Below, piece after piece: positions 1 through 14,100 of a stretch of DNA of 64,000 nt. The stretch is taken from positions 29,345,722-29,409,721 of the forward strand of contig CM050654.1 in assembly GCA_027574665.1 (NCBI GenBank), in the 5' to 3' direction. The notes beneath the pieces are model-generated. The model was not told the DNA's origin, ran no database searches, and saw only the letters and a list, made by a program, of their open reading frames with translations. Origin of the DNA: Rhynochetos jubatus. Lineage: Eukaryota; Chordata; Aves; Eurypygiformes; Rhynochetidae. How positions within the stretch are numbered: position 1 is the first letter of the stretch; the number at the start of each line of letters is the position of its first letter. The position numbers and the translations under genes are program-made.

Positions 1-3000
1 GAAGAAAAACAAACAAAAAAAAATCCCTGATTGTTCTGTAAACCCCTTTTTCCTCGTCTCCTGTAAAAGGTTTATACTTCCAGCCCTGATTTCTGAAGAC
101 TGTACAGACAAGGCCAGCTCTATGCACAGACTGTTATCCTTCAGCATCCCATCAGTGTAACAATCTACTCCATCCAAATTCTCTCCAAAATAAGAAGTAA
201 CAAGCACCAGCAAAAGCAGTCCAGATTTTTTCCTCCACCGCACTAGCAAAGCTTCTCCCAGTCTTATGCCTTTTTTCCTATCCAACCAGTACTGGATCTG
301 GACCTGGTCATTGTCTCACAATTTCCCTAGTCTTCTGGCCAGAAATCCCTAACCCCCCACCCGTGTACTGAAGGGCTTTCTGCTGCTCTCCTTCAGTCCC
401 TTTGCCTTTACTTACACAAAAATCTCCGTTCTTCCAACCCATGTCTCACCCACAGAGACAATGACAGTCTTGTAGAGCCAGGAAGCCTGGAAACCACTGT
501 TTTTTACAACCAATGGCTCATTCAGGTGGCTCAAAGCAATTCACTGTAGAACTGAGGGGAAAAGACCTGCTGGAAGGTAAAATTTCCAGAATATTTATCA
601 TGGACAGTGGACTTCTAACGCTGCTTTTCTCTACATGTTCTCTTCTATTGCACTGCTCTACTTGCTAATAGGTAGACCTTGGTGACTGTATCAATGCCGT
701 ATTGTTAAGTCACTGGCAAAGATGAACCCAAGAATTCTATTACCCAGGTTCTCTGATTAAGCCATACAGCATTCACTAGAAAGCCTGCTGTGGCCAGGAC
801 ATAATCATATTTAAATTTATACAGAACACCGTATTGCCTTTGAGTAAGAAAAGTTAATTTATACTCCACCAACCTTTTGGTTATGTATGTGTGTGCATCC
901 AGTTGCTCCAGGCTCCAGGTAAATGATACAGTCTAGACTTCAGGTAGTTCATTAGATCAATATTCTATCTCATTACATGGATGGAATTCGCAGTGTCCTC
1001 CAAAGCCCAATTTCATTTCATTCACCTCTCAAATTAAACACTACCTTAAAGGTTTAGTTGATGGATGATTCCGTTTTATCCGATGATGGTTTTCAAGGCA
1101 CATGTGGCAGTATATCTTATCCTATTAGTAAAGATCATTAGCTACAGCATAATTGCTTCTCTATGACACATAATAGTTTCATCTGTTATTATCGTTCCTA
1201 TCCTGTAATTCAATTTCATGATTATGGTTTAACAAATCAAGGGGCACGGCAAACAATATATTTTAGCCATCATTTAAAGTAAAGTCAAGTTGCTGACAAG
1301 ATACATGGGGAGGTGCTACAAGACATTTTACCATTTCACTCTTTTTGGTTTACAGAAAATGTCTTCATTCGCTCCCATTTCTTAACATAGAAAAACACTG
1401 AATCAGAAAAAAATGGCTCAATTATGCCTTCACTGCCCTCTTGTCTCTTTAGGAGAGCATCTGTAACATGCCAGGGGCTTTCCAAGCATTGAGGATATCC
1501 CTTGTTTCTAGATCAGGATTATGAAGCAATGATACTATGTAAGAGTTGCCTAGTTAAGGTTTGCCTAGAGGACATCTATTCCACAAGACATTTCTCAACA
1601 TTCTCTAACATGAAACTTGCAGTAGAAAACTCAAAATCCTCTCCAGCAATATGCCATAAGGAGAAAGGAGACCAAATTAACAGTAGTGCTCTTGCCCTTG
1701 GGCCAGTATGTATCAACAAGTATATATAAATGCTGAGAAATAGCTTTCTGCATTGATTTTAAGGTGTATATATGGAATACTCACTGTCCACTTATACATG
1801 TACACATAGCCAGTGAGACTGAGATACACTCGCCTCTATAACTTAGCAGAGATTTGACCTGCAACAGTGTTTTCCTCTAATTCTGAGGATCAAGTTTGGG
1901 CCATTTCTCCAAGACCATCACCTTTTCTCATTCCTTAACAATCAGGTCATTAAACCATTTCCTTCTCTCTAACTCACTCCTCACTCAGTTTCATTGAGTA
2001 ATTATTCTTGGTTCCAAAAGCTGTAATGGATGCTTTATCTCCTCTCCAGTCACCATTCACCAGAAAATATGACACATAATTAAGAACAAGGAGGAGGGAA
2101 AAGAGAGAGAAGAATTATTCCCTTTATGTATGTGACTTTAAATGAATTTTATATGAGTATGAATTAATATGATTTAATACTAATTACCACAGAGAGATTA
2201 ATTCTAATACACCTAAGTAAACCCTGTTAGGAATAGTGACCAGCGACTACTGGTTATTTGTACTACTACCCAAAACCGAGCTATGTTTTCACTCGGGAGT
2301 GAAATGGCAATAACTCTAACCAACCGCGTGGGAAGCTTCGTGAAAGCAGATGAAAGTTCTCAAAGTTGGTAAGGAGCAACCATGGAACTTTGTTGAGTTT
2401 CTACATGAGTCTTGTACTGACAGGTATTACCACTTTTCTCCTGGCTGCATGCAGCTTTTTCTCTTATATCCATGCTTTAGGAATGTCCAGCTGAAAGGAA
2501 AAGTGATTTTGTGAGAATGGTTCTTAGGTGTATGATTGAATTCTTGAAAACCAATTTATCTGACCTTTGGGAAGCTAACTTATTAGGGCCTTTTACAGCA
2601 AGGCAATTAGGAATTCTAGGCTTACTAAGCAATTTTTACATTTTGATACCATACATGCTGATTTCCAAGCATATGTGACGAAGAATGATTAGTTTCAACA
2701 AAACTGCCATAAAACTTGGGCATGGTTCCTGCACATAGGTATTTCCTGCTGGGGAGCCAGGTCTCAGTGATGGTGAGCACTCCGATGTGTAAACAGGATG
2801 GACGTAGTAAACGTAACATTTCCCATGTCCTGATTTCTGGGCAACACATTGTGTACGTAACCTCAGAACTTCAGGTTTCATAACTGTGGAACAAGTTGCT
2901 TTGTAAACCTGACAATCCCAGGGCTGTCATTATTTTTAATTCTAAAATAAGCCTTCAGATACGTTGTCTCAGAGTCCAGCTCCAAGAGGGAGTTTAGGGC

Positions 3001-6000
3001 AGTTCCCTGAACAGATGACTATATGGAGAACTCTGTTTATGGCCAGAAATCTATTGTCTTTCACAGATAATAGACAATTATGAGGGCTTTTTCTCTTAAC
3101 AGAACTAAGCAAAATTTTGAAATATGGATTACCTCCACAAAGCAGAAGTGTCTTTTCTGCCTGCGACTGTACTGCCATAATCTAGCTTAGGGCTCTCAGT
3201 ACGATTCCTACATTTCTATCCAAGAATCCCAGACCGTACTAATATTTTCTGATATATAATTATTCTGTGCATGTGCAGTCAGTCTGTTCCTTTGGGGTTA
3301 CATTAGACTTCCTGCGCTTGAGTAGCTGCAGGTGCTACAGTAAAACTGGTTATACTCTTTCTAATAAATGGTAACAGAAAATAGATCATCAAGGCCAAGC
3401 AATTTCAAATGCTAGCCAGCTCCCCACATTCAAGGATGGATAGCTTCAACCTTGTAAAAAATGGACTATTGCAATCATTTCACTAACGTTGTACTGTGAG
3501 ATGAGGTGAATTGAAGAAATGGAAACATTCTCATTTAAGAAGAGAGAATAGCATCAGTTTTTACAAAATAAAATCAATTGGGTTCTGTGGCTTTATATTA
3601 ACAACTAATCAATTACTACAGTGTCAGATAATAAAAAGAAAATTATTGTATCTATTCAGTAAGTGTAAGTTATTCTTAGAAATACTGCTGAAAGACACTC
3701 TCATGGATAGTTTTCCATACTCAAATACTGAGATATAAAAGCAATCCGATATCTTATGGGAGTTCACTATGGACAGACTGTTGTCTTGAATAGGATATCA
3801 GAGTTTCCAGTTGTAGAAGCTGGAAAATACCTAGCAACTCTCTGCTTCAGACATTAGTTGAAATAAAAACACCTGTGTTTGGTTTTCTGCCTTCAGGGCA
3901 GGAGCAGAAGGAACCAATTCAACACTAATCACTTACAAATGGGCTGGCCAAGTTTAGCAAAGGTCATTGGGTGGTGGAGCTTGTGGGATGAGTATATATT
4001 GCTGTTCTCAGTCTTTTTAGGGTTTTTTTGGATCTGATTCAGGGCTTTAGTGTATGTCTAGGGTTGAGGATTGATGGTAATGTGTGAGCTGAGAAGTCAC
4101 TGCAGCTTCTGAATAGGTGCTTATTAGGATTTTTTTTTTTACTCTCTGACTTCTTATTTCAGGATTCCTATTAGTTAGTGATGATTCTGAAGAAGGAAAA
4201 GACCTTGTAGACATACTTTCTGTCTAATAAAAGATCACAGAAGATATGGGAGTTCTTATGACCTCTGCTGGAAATTCATCTTCACTGCTGTTCTTGTTTC
4301 TTTGTTCTCACTTCTTCCTGTCTTCATCTCCTGGAGTCCTTGAGCAGATACTAGATATAAAGGTAAAAAAGGCAGTGTTCTCTTGCTGTTCCCTTAAAGA
4401 GTGTTGATAATTACCACCACCTCAAAGGCCAAATGCTCTTATAAAGACAGGGAAATGAAATGTTGGAGTCCAGTGTGGCAGAGGAGATAGAAGTACAGAA
4501 GCAGTGGAACAGCAGCTTTGGGCCCACTCAAAGCATTGGTAAGTTCAGTGGGTTCTGAAGCACTGACCTTAACTTCTCATGTCAGAGGACTCATTTCTCA
4601 GAAAAGGACATTGAACATGCCTATCAAATTGTTTCTACCTGAATAATCCTCCCTGATTTGTATGTTAGAGGAAACACTGTTTTGAGGCACAAACTGCCTT
4701 CATGCTGAAAAATCAGTTAGCTGGTTGATATTGCTTGGAGGACTTTTTTTACCCCCACTAGAACTAAAGGAGAAAATGTTTTGCTGGCAACTCTCTATGT
4801 AGGAAGTAACCTAAGCAAATGGTTATCTACTGAGTAGCATAGGTTTGTTGCTCTCATTGCAGAAGGCTTAATGTTTTAGCGGTTTCCAGTAGTCTGAAAT
4901 GACTTCTCATGCTGCATGGCTACGAGCTACCTTTGAAGGATCTGTCTGCTATAGTATTTGTGGTGTTTTGTGGTGTGCCTTGAGATCAGAGATTCCATTT
5001 GAGTGAGCTTATGCTGTGGTTGAGAGTCAAGCTTTGTGTGGCAGCTTTTGATTGAGAAATATTTCACCTAATTAATCTGTGTTAAGGATAGCAAAAAATC
5101 AAACCCTCCATGCATCCCTTATAAATCATCCTGGCTAACACTAGTAAATGTGTTATCAAAAATGCAACACCCATTACTGTGAATTCCAAACAGCCGATGC
5201 TGAAAGTCAGATCTGAACCTGTGGGGAAGGTATAAATTGATTAGACTTTTTGAGAAGCTATAAATTACAGGAAAGCAAGAGGAGCATCTTAAAGGGTTGA
5301 AAGGAAAGATGATTGAACGCAAAAATTCTGGGCCCAATCACAAATAGCTTGTTCCTAGGAGAACAAGGATAATGAAAACTTTGCTAGCTTTGAATAAAGG
5401 GTGGAGGAGGGGAAGAGAAAAAGACCTTGGTGGATTAGAAATATAGGCAAAGAAGGAAGATAAACCCCTTGACAATATAAAGCCCTTAATGCTGCATACT
5501 GGGAAAATAACAAGGCAAAATGAGTCATTATCATTAGTGAATATTTAGCTGGTACAGAATGACAATTAATATCACTATAACTTCATTAAGGTGTACTCTG
5601 CAGCACCTCACCATCCCCATCTCCTATAAAAATTGAAGTATAATTTTAATTTAAAACCTCTGAATGGAGGGTTGAAAAAATCCATCTGGCTATGAGATCC
5701 ATGGATACGTTTGCAGTAGATTCTATTTTGATGTCCTGCTATTGTCACCTTTTATCATCTCTGCAAGCCTGCAGAACCAAGGAATGATAGTGTACTGTGC
5801 AATAAAAATGTAAGAGAATTTGCTAGGTGTGAAAATACTCCAGATGGAGTGGTGAAGTGAGAGAGTTATAGAGATGTTTTCTGCAAGTAACATGATGACC
5901 CACCTTGGGTGGAAGCCCCAGTTCTCAGAGGCTAAGAGAGCATAGCTAGTTGGTAAATGATAGAAAAGGGGAGGTATGCAGTGGAGGAGCTCTGGGAATA

Positions 6001-9000
6001 TAGTAGAGTATTAGATAAACTCTGTATAAGCTAGACTTAAGGATAGCTTTATACATATCCCTGTCCAGCAAACCTTGGTTTGCTTGTTACACCTTTTTGA
6101 GGGTACTGGTATTTTCTCTTCCATTCTGTTATTTTATAAAGACGTAACTTCTAGCATTTCAAAGATACTACTGTTTGGCCATCTTCCCTTGTTTCATTAG
6201 TGGAAGTAACTGAACACTGGGCTAGCCTTGAGGGAACATCTAAATACACATTTTCAGGGACATGTCCATGCCCCAAGCTGTTCAGAAATCACCCTGAAGT
6301 GATGGTTTCTGTATGCAACAAGGCACACTTATAATAAGCTTCAACCAATAGTACCAGATGAACTTTTTATGGCCTCACCCTGTACTTTTTTACAGAATAC
6401 AGTTGAGAAAATCAAACCAAGTTTGAAAGAACCTTTGCATGTATGCATTCTTCAGAATTCATACTCTCATAATCTCTGAATTAACATTCCACATAAAATC
6501 AAGTTAAAGGTTTAAGTGTATTGCAAGAATACGATAGTTGCTTTTTTTTTTTTTTACTTCATGTTACCCAGAATAAATCAACAGAACATTCTTCATTGGT
6601 GAAAAGTACACCTTTTTTTTATTTGGATAATGCATCTAACAAATGAGAAGTCAAGAATTTCTCTGCTAGCTCAGACATGTAGTCCACTTAGTTCAGTATG
6701 AAGATTGTAATCAGTAATGAACTCTTCAAAAGCTGATGAATGTCACCCTGCAGTAAGATGACATGAGATGGTTATTCCATAAGAATATTTTACTTTAGCC
6801 TTTTTACTTGTTCTTTAAGTGTGAAAGTTTGTAGTCCTTCTAGAACTGCTATCAGCCTTAATTATAAATTTAATATAATGAAGTATAATATAATGGAGAT
6901 ATTAAAAAGAAAAAAGTGTGCTTTCCTTTACCCTTCCTGCTTATTCTTTTGAGATTCTTGATTTATATAAGTTTTTATTCTTTCCTGCATCTTTTCAATT
7001 TAAGGCTCATACTTATTCCCAAAAGACAAAGTTAATTAACCAAAAATGAAAGAAACTCTCTTTGTTTCTCCTTGCTTTCTACATTAGAGGGCACAGTTCT
7101 ACCTCATGTCTCTACTCATCTTTTATTTATTCAAATATTTTTTATAAAGTTAATTGGGAATTCATTAAAAAGGCTATGTTAATGTCTTGAGGGAAGAAAG
7201 ACCTGTGTTTAATACACAAATGTGCTGATACAATGTGTCTAAATCAACATAACCATTACTTGGATGCCCTATTTGAGGGAAATTAACTCTATGGGACCCT
7301 TCAAGCTTAATTTTGTGCTACTGTAAACATGATTCAGCAATTAAAAAGAGGCAAGAATATCTAAGAATCTTGCTTTTTTGTCATCTTCTGCACTTCTTCA
7401 AATTTTAAATACTTTTTTTGTAAAATTGGCACTGAAAGAAGTTTCTGATCACTTACCACTACAAGTTTAAAAACTGTTTGAAGCTGTATTACAAGAAGAG
7501 TGTGAAGGGGAAGTAAATACAGTCTAATAGTATGAAGCGTTCAAGCATCCTCTTAAGAATGGAAGATAAAGGATGAAATCAGCATCTTTACTGTAACTTA
7601 ACTACTTTAATTAAAGGTCATGATTATCTGCTTGTTATTGCTTTAACAATCTGTGTATGTGTCTCTTGATTTTAGACAAGGACTCTGAGATACTTCAATG
7701 TTGGTTACTTATTTTTCTGCCTCCTCAAAAGGGTCCAGAGCTGAGGGCTCAGCACCTTCCTCTGGAAATCTAAACTTCTGCTTTCCTTCTCAACAAAAGG
7801 GTCCTCCTGCAACTGAAACCGGATGCTCCTTACTCCAGCTGAAGCTGTATTTGGATGGAGTGCAAGTTCTTCAACCCATTTGCAATCTCCTTGAAAGCCA
7901 GCAGATGTAAGTAAACTGGTGTTACCTCATACTGGTCCTCCTTCATAATGTTAATTACAGTTGCTTGTTTCTGTGCTTGAGAAGAAAGACAGCAGCAGGG
8001 GAGCTAGTGCAAACAGCAGAAGCCCATCTCTATGTAGCACAAGTCTGTAGTGGAAACTTTATTGAGATTAGGCATGCTTTAGGCTGAGACAAAAGTGATT
8101 CACTCTTGCATACACTGCTGATTCTTTCAAGAACTCTCCCGGGAACATGCAACTGTGTGCTTAAGGTAGCATTGCTGTTACCATGCCAGAGTAATACAAG
8201 GAGTGGGAAGTTGATGGATCTGCAGGTGATAGCTTAACTGAACAATAAACATTGTCCTTTCTTAATTGTAATGTGGTAGTACTGAAGGACCCCTTCAAAA
8301 CATTTTTTCAGGAGAAAATCTTAAAGCATTTTATAAATATTAGCTAATCATGCATCACAGGTTGGAAGGGGATTTTCTTCCCTCTAGGAAAGCTCAGCAC
8401 ATGTGTTCGTCTTTCATCTTGTCAAACAGGCAGTCCAAAGGAGAGATGCTAATAGAGCATAAGTCAAGTGGCTGCTCACTGTGCACCCATCCTTCCTCCT
8501 TGAAACAAAGGAAGTAGATATTTTTCTCCAGTGTATAACAGATAAGTACCAGGGTGGCTGTAAGAAGAATAGTATTGATCTGGTCTCCCAGTGTGAGAAA
8601 TGGAAAAGAACTGGTAATTACATGCCTCATAATTCTGAACATGATGAACCAGGAAGAATGCTCTAAAATTGCTTCCCATGAAGTAATTAATCTTTTAATT
8701 TTCTTTTTCCATCTATCACATGACTTCTAAATGTGTCCTTAATTCTAATCTAATACCATAGAAATAATCAGCACTACACCCTTCGATACATATATCTGTT
8801 TGGAAGTACTTATCTGTTCATATATTCTGCTCCTGTAAACTTGAGTTGCTCATTAGGTTAAAGATCTTTGAGTGGAAACATACACTGTGATTCTAAATCA
8901 GAGCACATCCAGTTCAAGGATCTCTTCTTCATTTCCTCTATCGCAGTTCAGCCATTATCCTTGGCAGTGCCAAATATTAACTTCTCTGAGTAAATCTGCA

Positions 9001-9589
9001 GAATTCAAACCCAGTAATGTGCATTCAAAGAACCTTCCATGCGTCCCTTCATCTGTAGGATTGAACTTTGAGCTCTACAGTTCATGGGTCTTTTTCATGC
9101 AAAAGATGAATGAATCCATAGAGTTTTCAGAGTGTTTCAGAAGACACAAGAACCTGACACATTTTGTTCGGTTTGAGTCTCTCCACAGAGAGAATACACT
9201 GCAGACACTTAGGTTATGGGTCTGAATGACAGGAAAAGAGGCCAAGTAGTTTTGCAGTAGTGTTGGTTGAAGATACTGGTTTGCAGGTCAAGTCCTGGGT
9301 CCTCGGCAATCTCTCTTCTTGATCTAAGCCAATTCATTTGATCTATCTGCAAGTTAATCTTCTGCATAAAAACATGAATGGTATTCCCTTTATCTGTGTT
9401 GCCATTTTAAGTAATAAAGCTTTTGAGACAAAATTGTATTTCATCTGCACGGTTCCTTGATCAGTTTAGAAGCATGAACTAAAACCAACGCCACCTCTTT
9501 CATACTTGTTACTGAATTTTTGTCTACAACTGATATAACTGATATTTTCAGTTATCTATATATTATTCCATTACTCACTTTCATTACAG
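1..9589. other. Non-coding AT-rich DNA, no gene recognised
   Basis: All six frames are broken frequently and no open frame has recognisable protein motifs. The longest (8872-9225, plus) encodes 117 residues of low-information sequence and is expected by chance. Several splice-like pairs are visible, for example an acceptor ending at 7675 with a GTAAGT donor at 7907, but all three frames between them contain stops. A 14-base T run lies at 6542-6555. No transposable element was recognised. This is intergenic or intronic background. Confidence 0.7.
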
Positions 9590-9668
9590 ACTGGGCGAAT
9601 AGCCATATTAGATCATCATATTTACCATACAATTGCAGAAAAGTTCAGTGGAAGAGTGTACTCTCCAT
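9590..9668 (+). CDS. Weak candidate internal coding exon
   Basis: This is a 79-nt segment between a good acceptor (pyrimidine-rich, ending TCATTACAG at 9589) and a consensus donor (GTAAGTGAT from 9669). Frame 1 is open throughout and reads TGRIAILDHHIYHT, then an alanine-, lysine- and serine-containing stretch ending RVYSP. That gives phase 0 in and phase 1 out. The phase 1 exit is compatible with the phase 1 entry of the candidate at 37774, 28 kb downstream. It is not compatible with the phase 0 entry of the stronger candidate at 28910 unless another exon lies between them. The protein was not recognised. Segments of this size with good splice-like sites arise by chance in this window, so it may be a pseudo-exon. 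Confidence 0.18.
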
Positions 9669-10650
9669 GTAAGTGATACTGTGAATTTGAGTACTTATAT
9701 TCTAATGCTGCAACTTCAAAGCATGTAAAGATTAGTCGTGAAAAGGTGAGAAGGCTTAGATAATTGCACTCTCTAAAAGCTTATGAAAATATAGTGAGAA
9801 GTATCAAGGAAGGAAATATGGGATGGAAATAAGTATAAGAACTATCTTCCTAAAATGACCTCATTAAAAAAGCTAGCTACATGTTTGCTAAACTCCTGCT
9901 GAGATGACATTAAACAAAAGATCCTTTACAACTGGAAGATATTAAAGGCTACAAAATAGTAATTCCACATGCCCTTTTCAACATCAGCTGAAACAAATAT
10001 AATATATTCCTTTGTAAATACTACACTTCATGCTATTAATTTCAATGACTGTTTCATACTTGCCTATCTTTCACCTTGATAATGTAATTATAGTGGTACA
10101 AGTTACTCCACATAGATGCCAAGATGCAATTTAACTGTCTCCATGTTTCCTAGTCAGATTGTACCTTGTATTTGACCCAAGAATTGTATAGTTATTAATA
10201 GATATCCTATGGGAAGCCTCACTGATATATTTGCTAGGATCACATTGTCCGTATCCTGATAGTAAGGAGAGGCAAAAAACCATAACTTCACTCATAACAA
10301 TCTAAACAGGCTGCAAAATTTAGAATTGAGTGTGCAGTATCAGTGCAAATCCTTAAAGCAGTGTCCATTTCTACCACTAGAACGTTTATACCCTTACGCT
10401 TTTCTGGACCATGGGTGTATGTTTGTGCACGTTTCCCAGCAGGATGCAGTTGATTGTCACATTGCCTGGGGTCAGTAATAATGAAACAAGTTTATCAGGG
10501 TGCAGTCCTCTGGCCAGAGCCCTTGGATTCAGTTTTTTCTCTATATATATTGAGCACCATATAGTTCCAGACTCAATAGATTCTATAATAAATTAAGAAA
10601 AATTAGACACCACTGCTCCTCCTCCCCAGCACCTGCTTCCCTGCCCTCCA

Positions 10651-10681
10651 CCCCCCTCCCCACCACCCCCCCATCACCCCC
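10651..10681 (-). repeat. C-rich tract with G-quadruplex potential on the minus strand
   Basis: Four C runs of 6, 4, 7 and 5 bases (10651-10656, 10658-10661, 10666-10672, 10677-10681) are separated by loops of 1, 4 and 4 bases. The minus strand therefore fits the G3+N1-7 quadruplex rule. It sits in a longer pyrimidine-rich stretch from about 10615 and is followed by an A-rich tail. Confidence 0.75.
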
Positions 10682-11076
10682 AAAAATAAAGAAAAGAAAG
10701 AACAGACCTGAGAAGGAAATTAAAGTCAGTGGAGATATGCCAGAAATCAGATGGATAGTAGTACTTTTATCTATATATTCCTGTAAGGTGAATTCTCTCA
10801 TTAAAAGTTTGATTCTACCACATGAAAAAGAGCAAATTTTGTTCAAGTAGTTCCACTGAACAAAAGCAATTTACATGAGCTCAGAGTCTGTAGAATGCCA
10901 TGTTGAGCCTGTGGTTCATTTGTTTTTATTAGAGATGGACAAAAATTTCTGGAAGAAATCTTTTTCTGTTGAAAAACTTTCCAAATTTTCCAAAAACTAA
11001 TTCCTTCATGTCAGGTTCATATAATTCTGTGGGGTTTTTATACTTGCTAGGAACAATTTCTCACATTCTGAGATAC

Positions 11077-11110
11077 AAATAAATAAAAATAAAAACAAAA
11101 TAAAATAAAA
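11077..11110. repeat. A-rich simple repeat (AAAT/AAAAT)
   Basis: A run of AAAT and AAAAT units with one AAAAAC interruption. It shows no target-site duplication or attached SINE or pseudogene body, so it is read as low-complexity DNA rather than a retroposon tail. Confidence 0.7.
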
Positions 11111-14100
11111 TTTGCCCCTAGGCAGGATTGTGTTCAATTTTAGGATTGCCTCTACATCTGAGGGTGGATGTTTTGATTGAAAACTTTAACTGTGATCTTT
11201 GTCAGTCATTGTCATAAGTGTTTACTAATGTCACAAGAATAAAATAGTAAAATATTGGGATTTTCAAAGGACAATAATGCAGTCAGCCCCTTCACTTGTA
11301 TAGTATCTTTTGAATACCAAGCCTCATCCATTCTGGTTTGCACTGAAGCCTTTTCTATAATTACATTCCAGACAATAGCACAACACTTTTTCACTGCTGA
11401 ACTCTTGATCTACTGTCTTTATTGTGTTTCCTTTTATAAATAATTTTATGGTCAAATACCCCGCTGAAATTTAAATAAAATGAAATCATGACTTCTTTTC
11501 ACCATTAGCTCAAGATAACATAATAGCATTATGACAGGTGAAGGTTAACATTTCTAGTGGCAACTTTCATTTAAACCATCTCAAAGCAAGATGGCATGCA
11601 TAATTGCTTTGCACCCATAGAGGAAATAACTCCCATTAATCCTGTAGTGAAGGTCATAGAAACATTGCACAAGCTCAGAACAATCACAGAATGAAGACAG
11701 AAGAGAACGACTGGGTCACTTAATTCATGTACCCGGCACAGCCTCAGACAACTATTTACCTAGCCAATACAGAATTTTTTTCAGTTGTAATGCACTAGCA
11801 AATGGGAAACAATTCAGAAGAAATAAAAGTTAGGTGAGTCTTTGTTAAGAGTTACAAATGTCTTTAAACGATTTTTTTTAAAAAATACCAAACTGCTGTG
11901 TATAATTTGAACCTGGTTCTGATACAAACAAGAGTCTTCCCCATTCCAGCGCAACAATGAACAAAATTCTGATTCAGGGAGAATCTGGGCTTCTCTTTTT
12001 AATTATTTTTCATTTTTGCTATTGTTAATATGCTCTTGTTCCATGCAGAAATATCCAGAGACAATCTATTCTCGTGGTACTTCTGGCCCAGGTTTTCAGT
12101 CCCAAGAGAATATGCTAGTTCAGAATTTAGTGATTAGATGGAGCAAATCAGAACTCCATCATTACTTTTTATTTTGCCATTACAGGTGAAGGACATGAAC
12201 TTGCACACTATGGACTTAATTATTGCCAGGAGATTTCCTTCATTTTTAGGTATCTTAAATTGATGCCCCACTCCTAAACTGAAGATTCCCATAGAAAACT
12301 CTAAAAGTTAATATGATGAGTTGGAGTGCATAGAAGGTGTGCAGTATTATAGGAGGATTAATAGGCACTCCACTCATCTGCATTTTTCAAGCATTCATGT
12401 AGGTCAGAGAATTAATCAGGGACGACCCAGCTTCATCCCTGTCAAGGAATGCAAACTGAGGTGACACACTGTGTCATTTGAGCAATAGTAGCAATTATGG
12501 GAAGCATCAATTGCTTTTTGCAGACATGTTAAAGCCATGGACTGTGCTCCAAAACTGCCTCATTAGCTGGTGCTGAGGGAAGGAACAAATCCTATCACAT
12601 AAGCATATTGTTTTCCAGAGGATTAACTTTGGACTTCTTGATGGACTGCCTGTTGTCTACTCTCCATCTCCTTCACACTGCTTCCCTTGTATCCAACTTC
12701 CACCTTCTCATTTCCTCATTCACTTCATCTGTTCTGTGAACTAATCCTGCCTCAGCCACCTCTCATGCTAGAAAAATCTTCCCCCTTCTGTGCCATTTGC
12801 CAGCCATCATTCTCTTAATTTTATTTCTGCTATTTGCCCATATCTGTCATCTACTTAGACTACAAGATACCCATTAAAAACGTCTATTACTATCTTTGTC
12901 CAGTAGAAGCTTCTGCTTACTTTTGCTATTATCACCAGCTGTGATTGCTCTTTTACAAGATTGTAAAAGTCCCTGCAAGCTCATTGCTTATAAATTCTTT
13001 ACGTGGATAGTTTATTTTGTATATACTTTAAGTCTGCACAACCAAACTGGGCACACAAAGGTACAATGGATAAATGAGTCACCACAGGTCATTTGATCAA
13101 CAGACAATATTGATGTGCATGGTTTTGGTCTGCCCCATTGAAAAATAAAATGCACAAGATTAAATCTCGCTTGTTTTACCATTATGGGGGTCCAAGAATG
13201 CACAGCTATCTGTTATTGTGGCTCTGTTGATAAGTGGTGGGCCAGGAAGACATTGGAGCCCTGTGATTTTTCCCAGATAGGAACTCCTTTAAAATTTCCC
13301 GTGACCTGTTTGCCAATTCTCCCCCTGTGTCTTTCCCAGCGTAGTTTTTCATTAATGTGAGGCAGAAAGCAGATAGGTATGGGAAAGTCACAACCTTCAT
13401 TAGGTATGCCAAGCCACAAACAGTATTGTGTGAATGTTAATACCACGTAAATAGATGCTCCAGTACTTGTTTATATGTTGGGACTATGAAAACTGTAAAT
13501 GCTATGTAAACAGTTAGGATTGATTTAATTATGTTCAGAGGCTTGTTTGTTTGGTTGGTTTCAGTTATTAAGAAATGCTGAAATCTCTCAAAGCAAACAT
13601 ACAGAACTTCTCAGGAAGTCTCAGAAGAAATGAGATTTCTGAGTAATTTCCAATATATGATACCCATGTCTTACCAGGACTTGAGAGACTTTCTCCTAAA
13701 TAAATCAGTTGCTCTTTTCTCTCCCTGCATTCAAAATAGTGAAATCCAGTGAAACTGTACTTACAAAATAGTCACAATAAAGTGAAAATAGTGAAATTGT
13801 ACTTACACAGGTCAGTCCTGGAGTATTTAAGAACAACCTTACAACAACAGCTGGAAATACAGGGTGACATGTCTCTCCAAGAATGTCATAAAATAGGAAT
13901 AAAGATACAACTGCACCAACAGTTAACCTACCTAGCCCAGGGCAAGCATTGATGTCAGCATGGCACACAGCCAAATTAGTCTGTGTCCCAAAAGCAGATT
14001 CATTGAATTGGGCTGTAGATAAAGATCACTGTACTCTGACACAAAACTATGTTGGTGCCAAGTCTTGCTGTTTATTCTTGCTCTTCTTGTGAAGACATCA

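Noticed and set aside
526..576. 51-nt open segment between CAG and GTAAAA
   Set aside because: Short, moderate splice sites, no partner exon; typical pseudo-exon.
4451..4541. Exon-like open segment before a GTAAGT donor at 4542
   Set aside because: Codon-like translation, but only a weak acceptor (AAGACAG) and no productive in-phase partner: joining to 7676 runs into a stop.
7676..7906. Segment with strong acceptor and GTAAGT donor (231 nt)
   Set aside because: All three frames contain stops between the splice-like sites, and the shorter internal alternative from about 7800 exits in a phase incompatible with the next candidate. At most a non-coding exon.
8872..9225. 117-codon open frame, plus
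   Set aside because: Low-information translation with no homology recognised; treated as chance.
11683..11765. AATCACAGAATGAAG resembling a CR1 3' tail
   Set aside because: Following sequence does not continue into the CR1 consensus convincingly.
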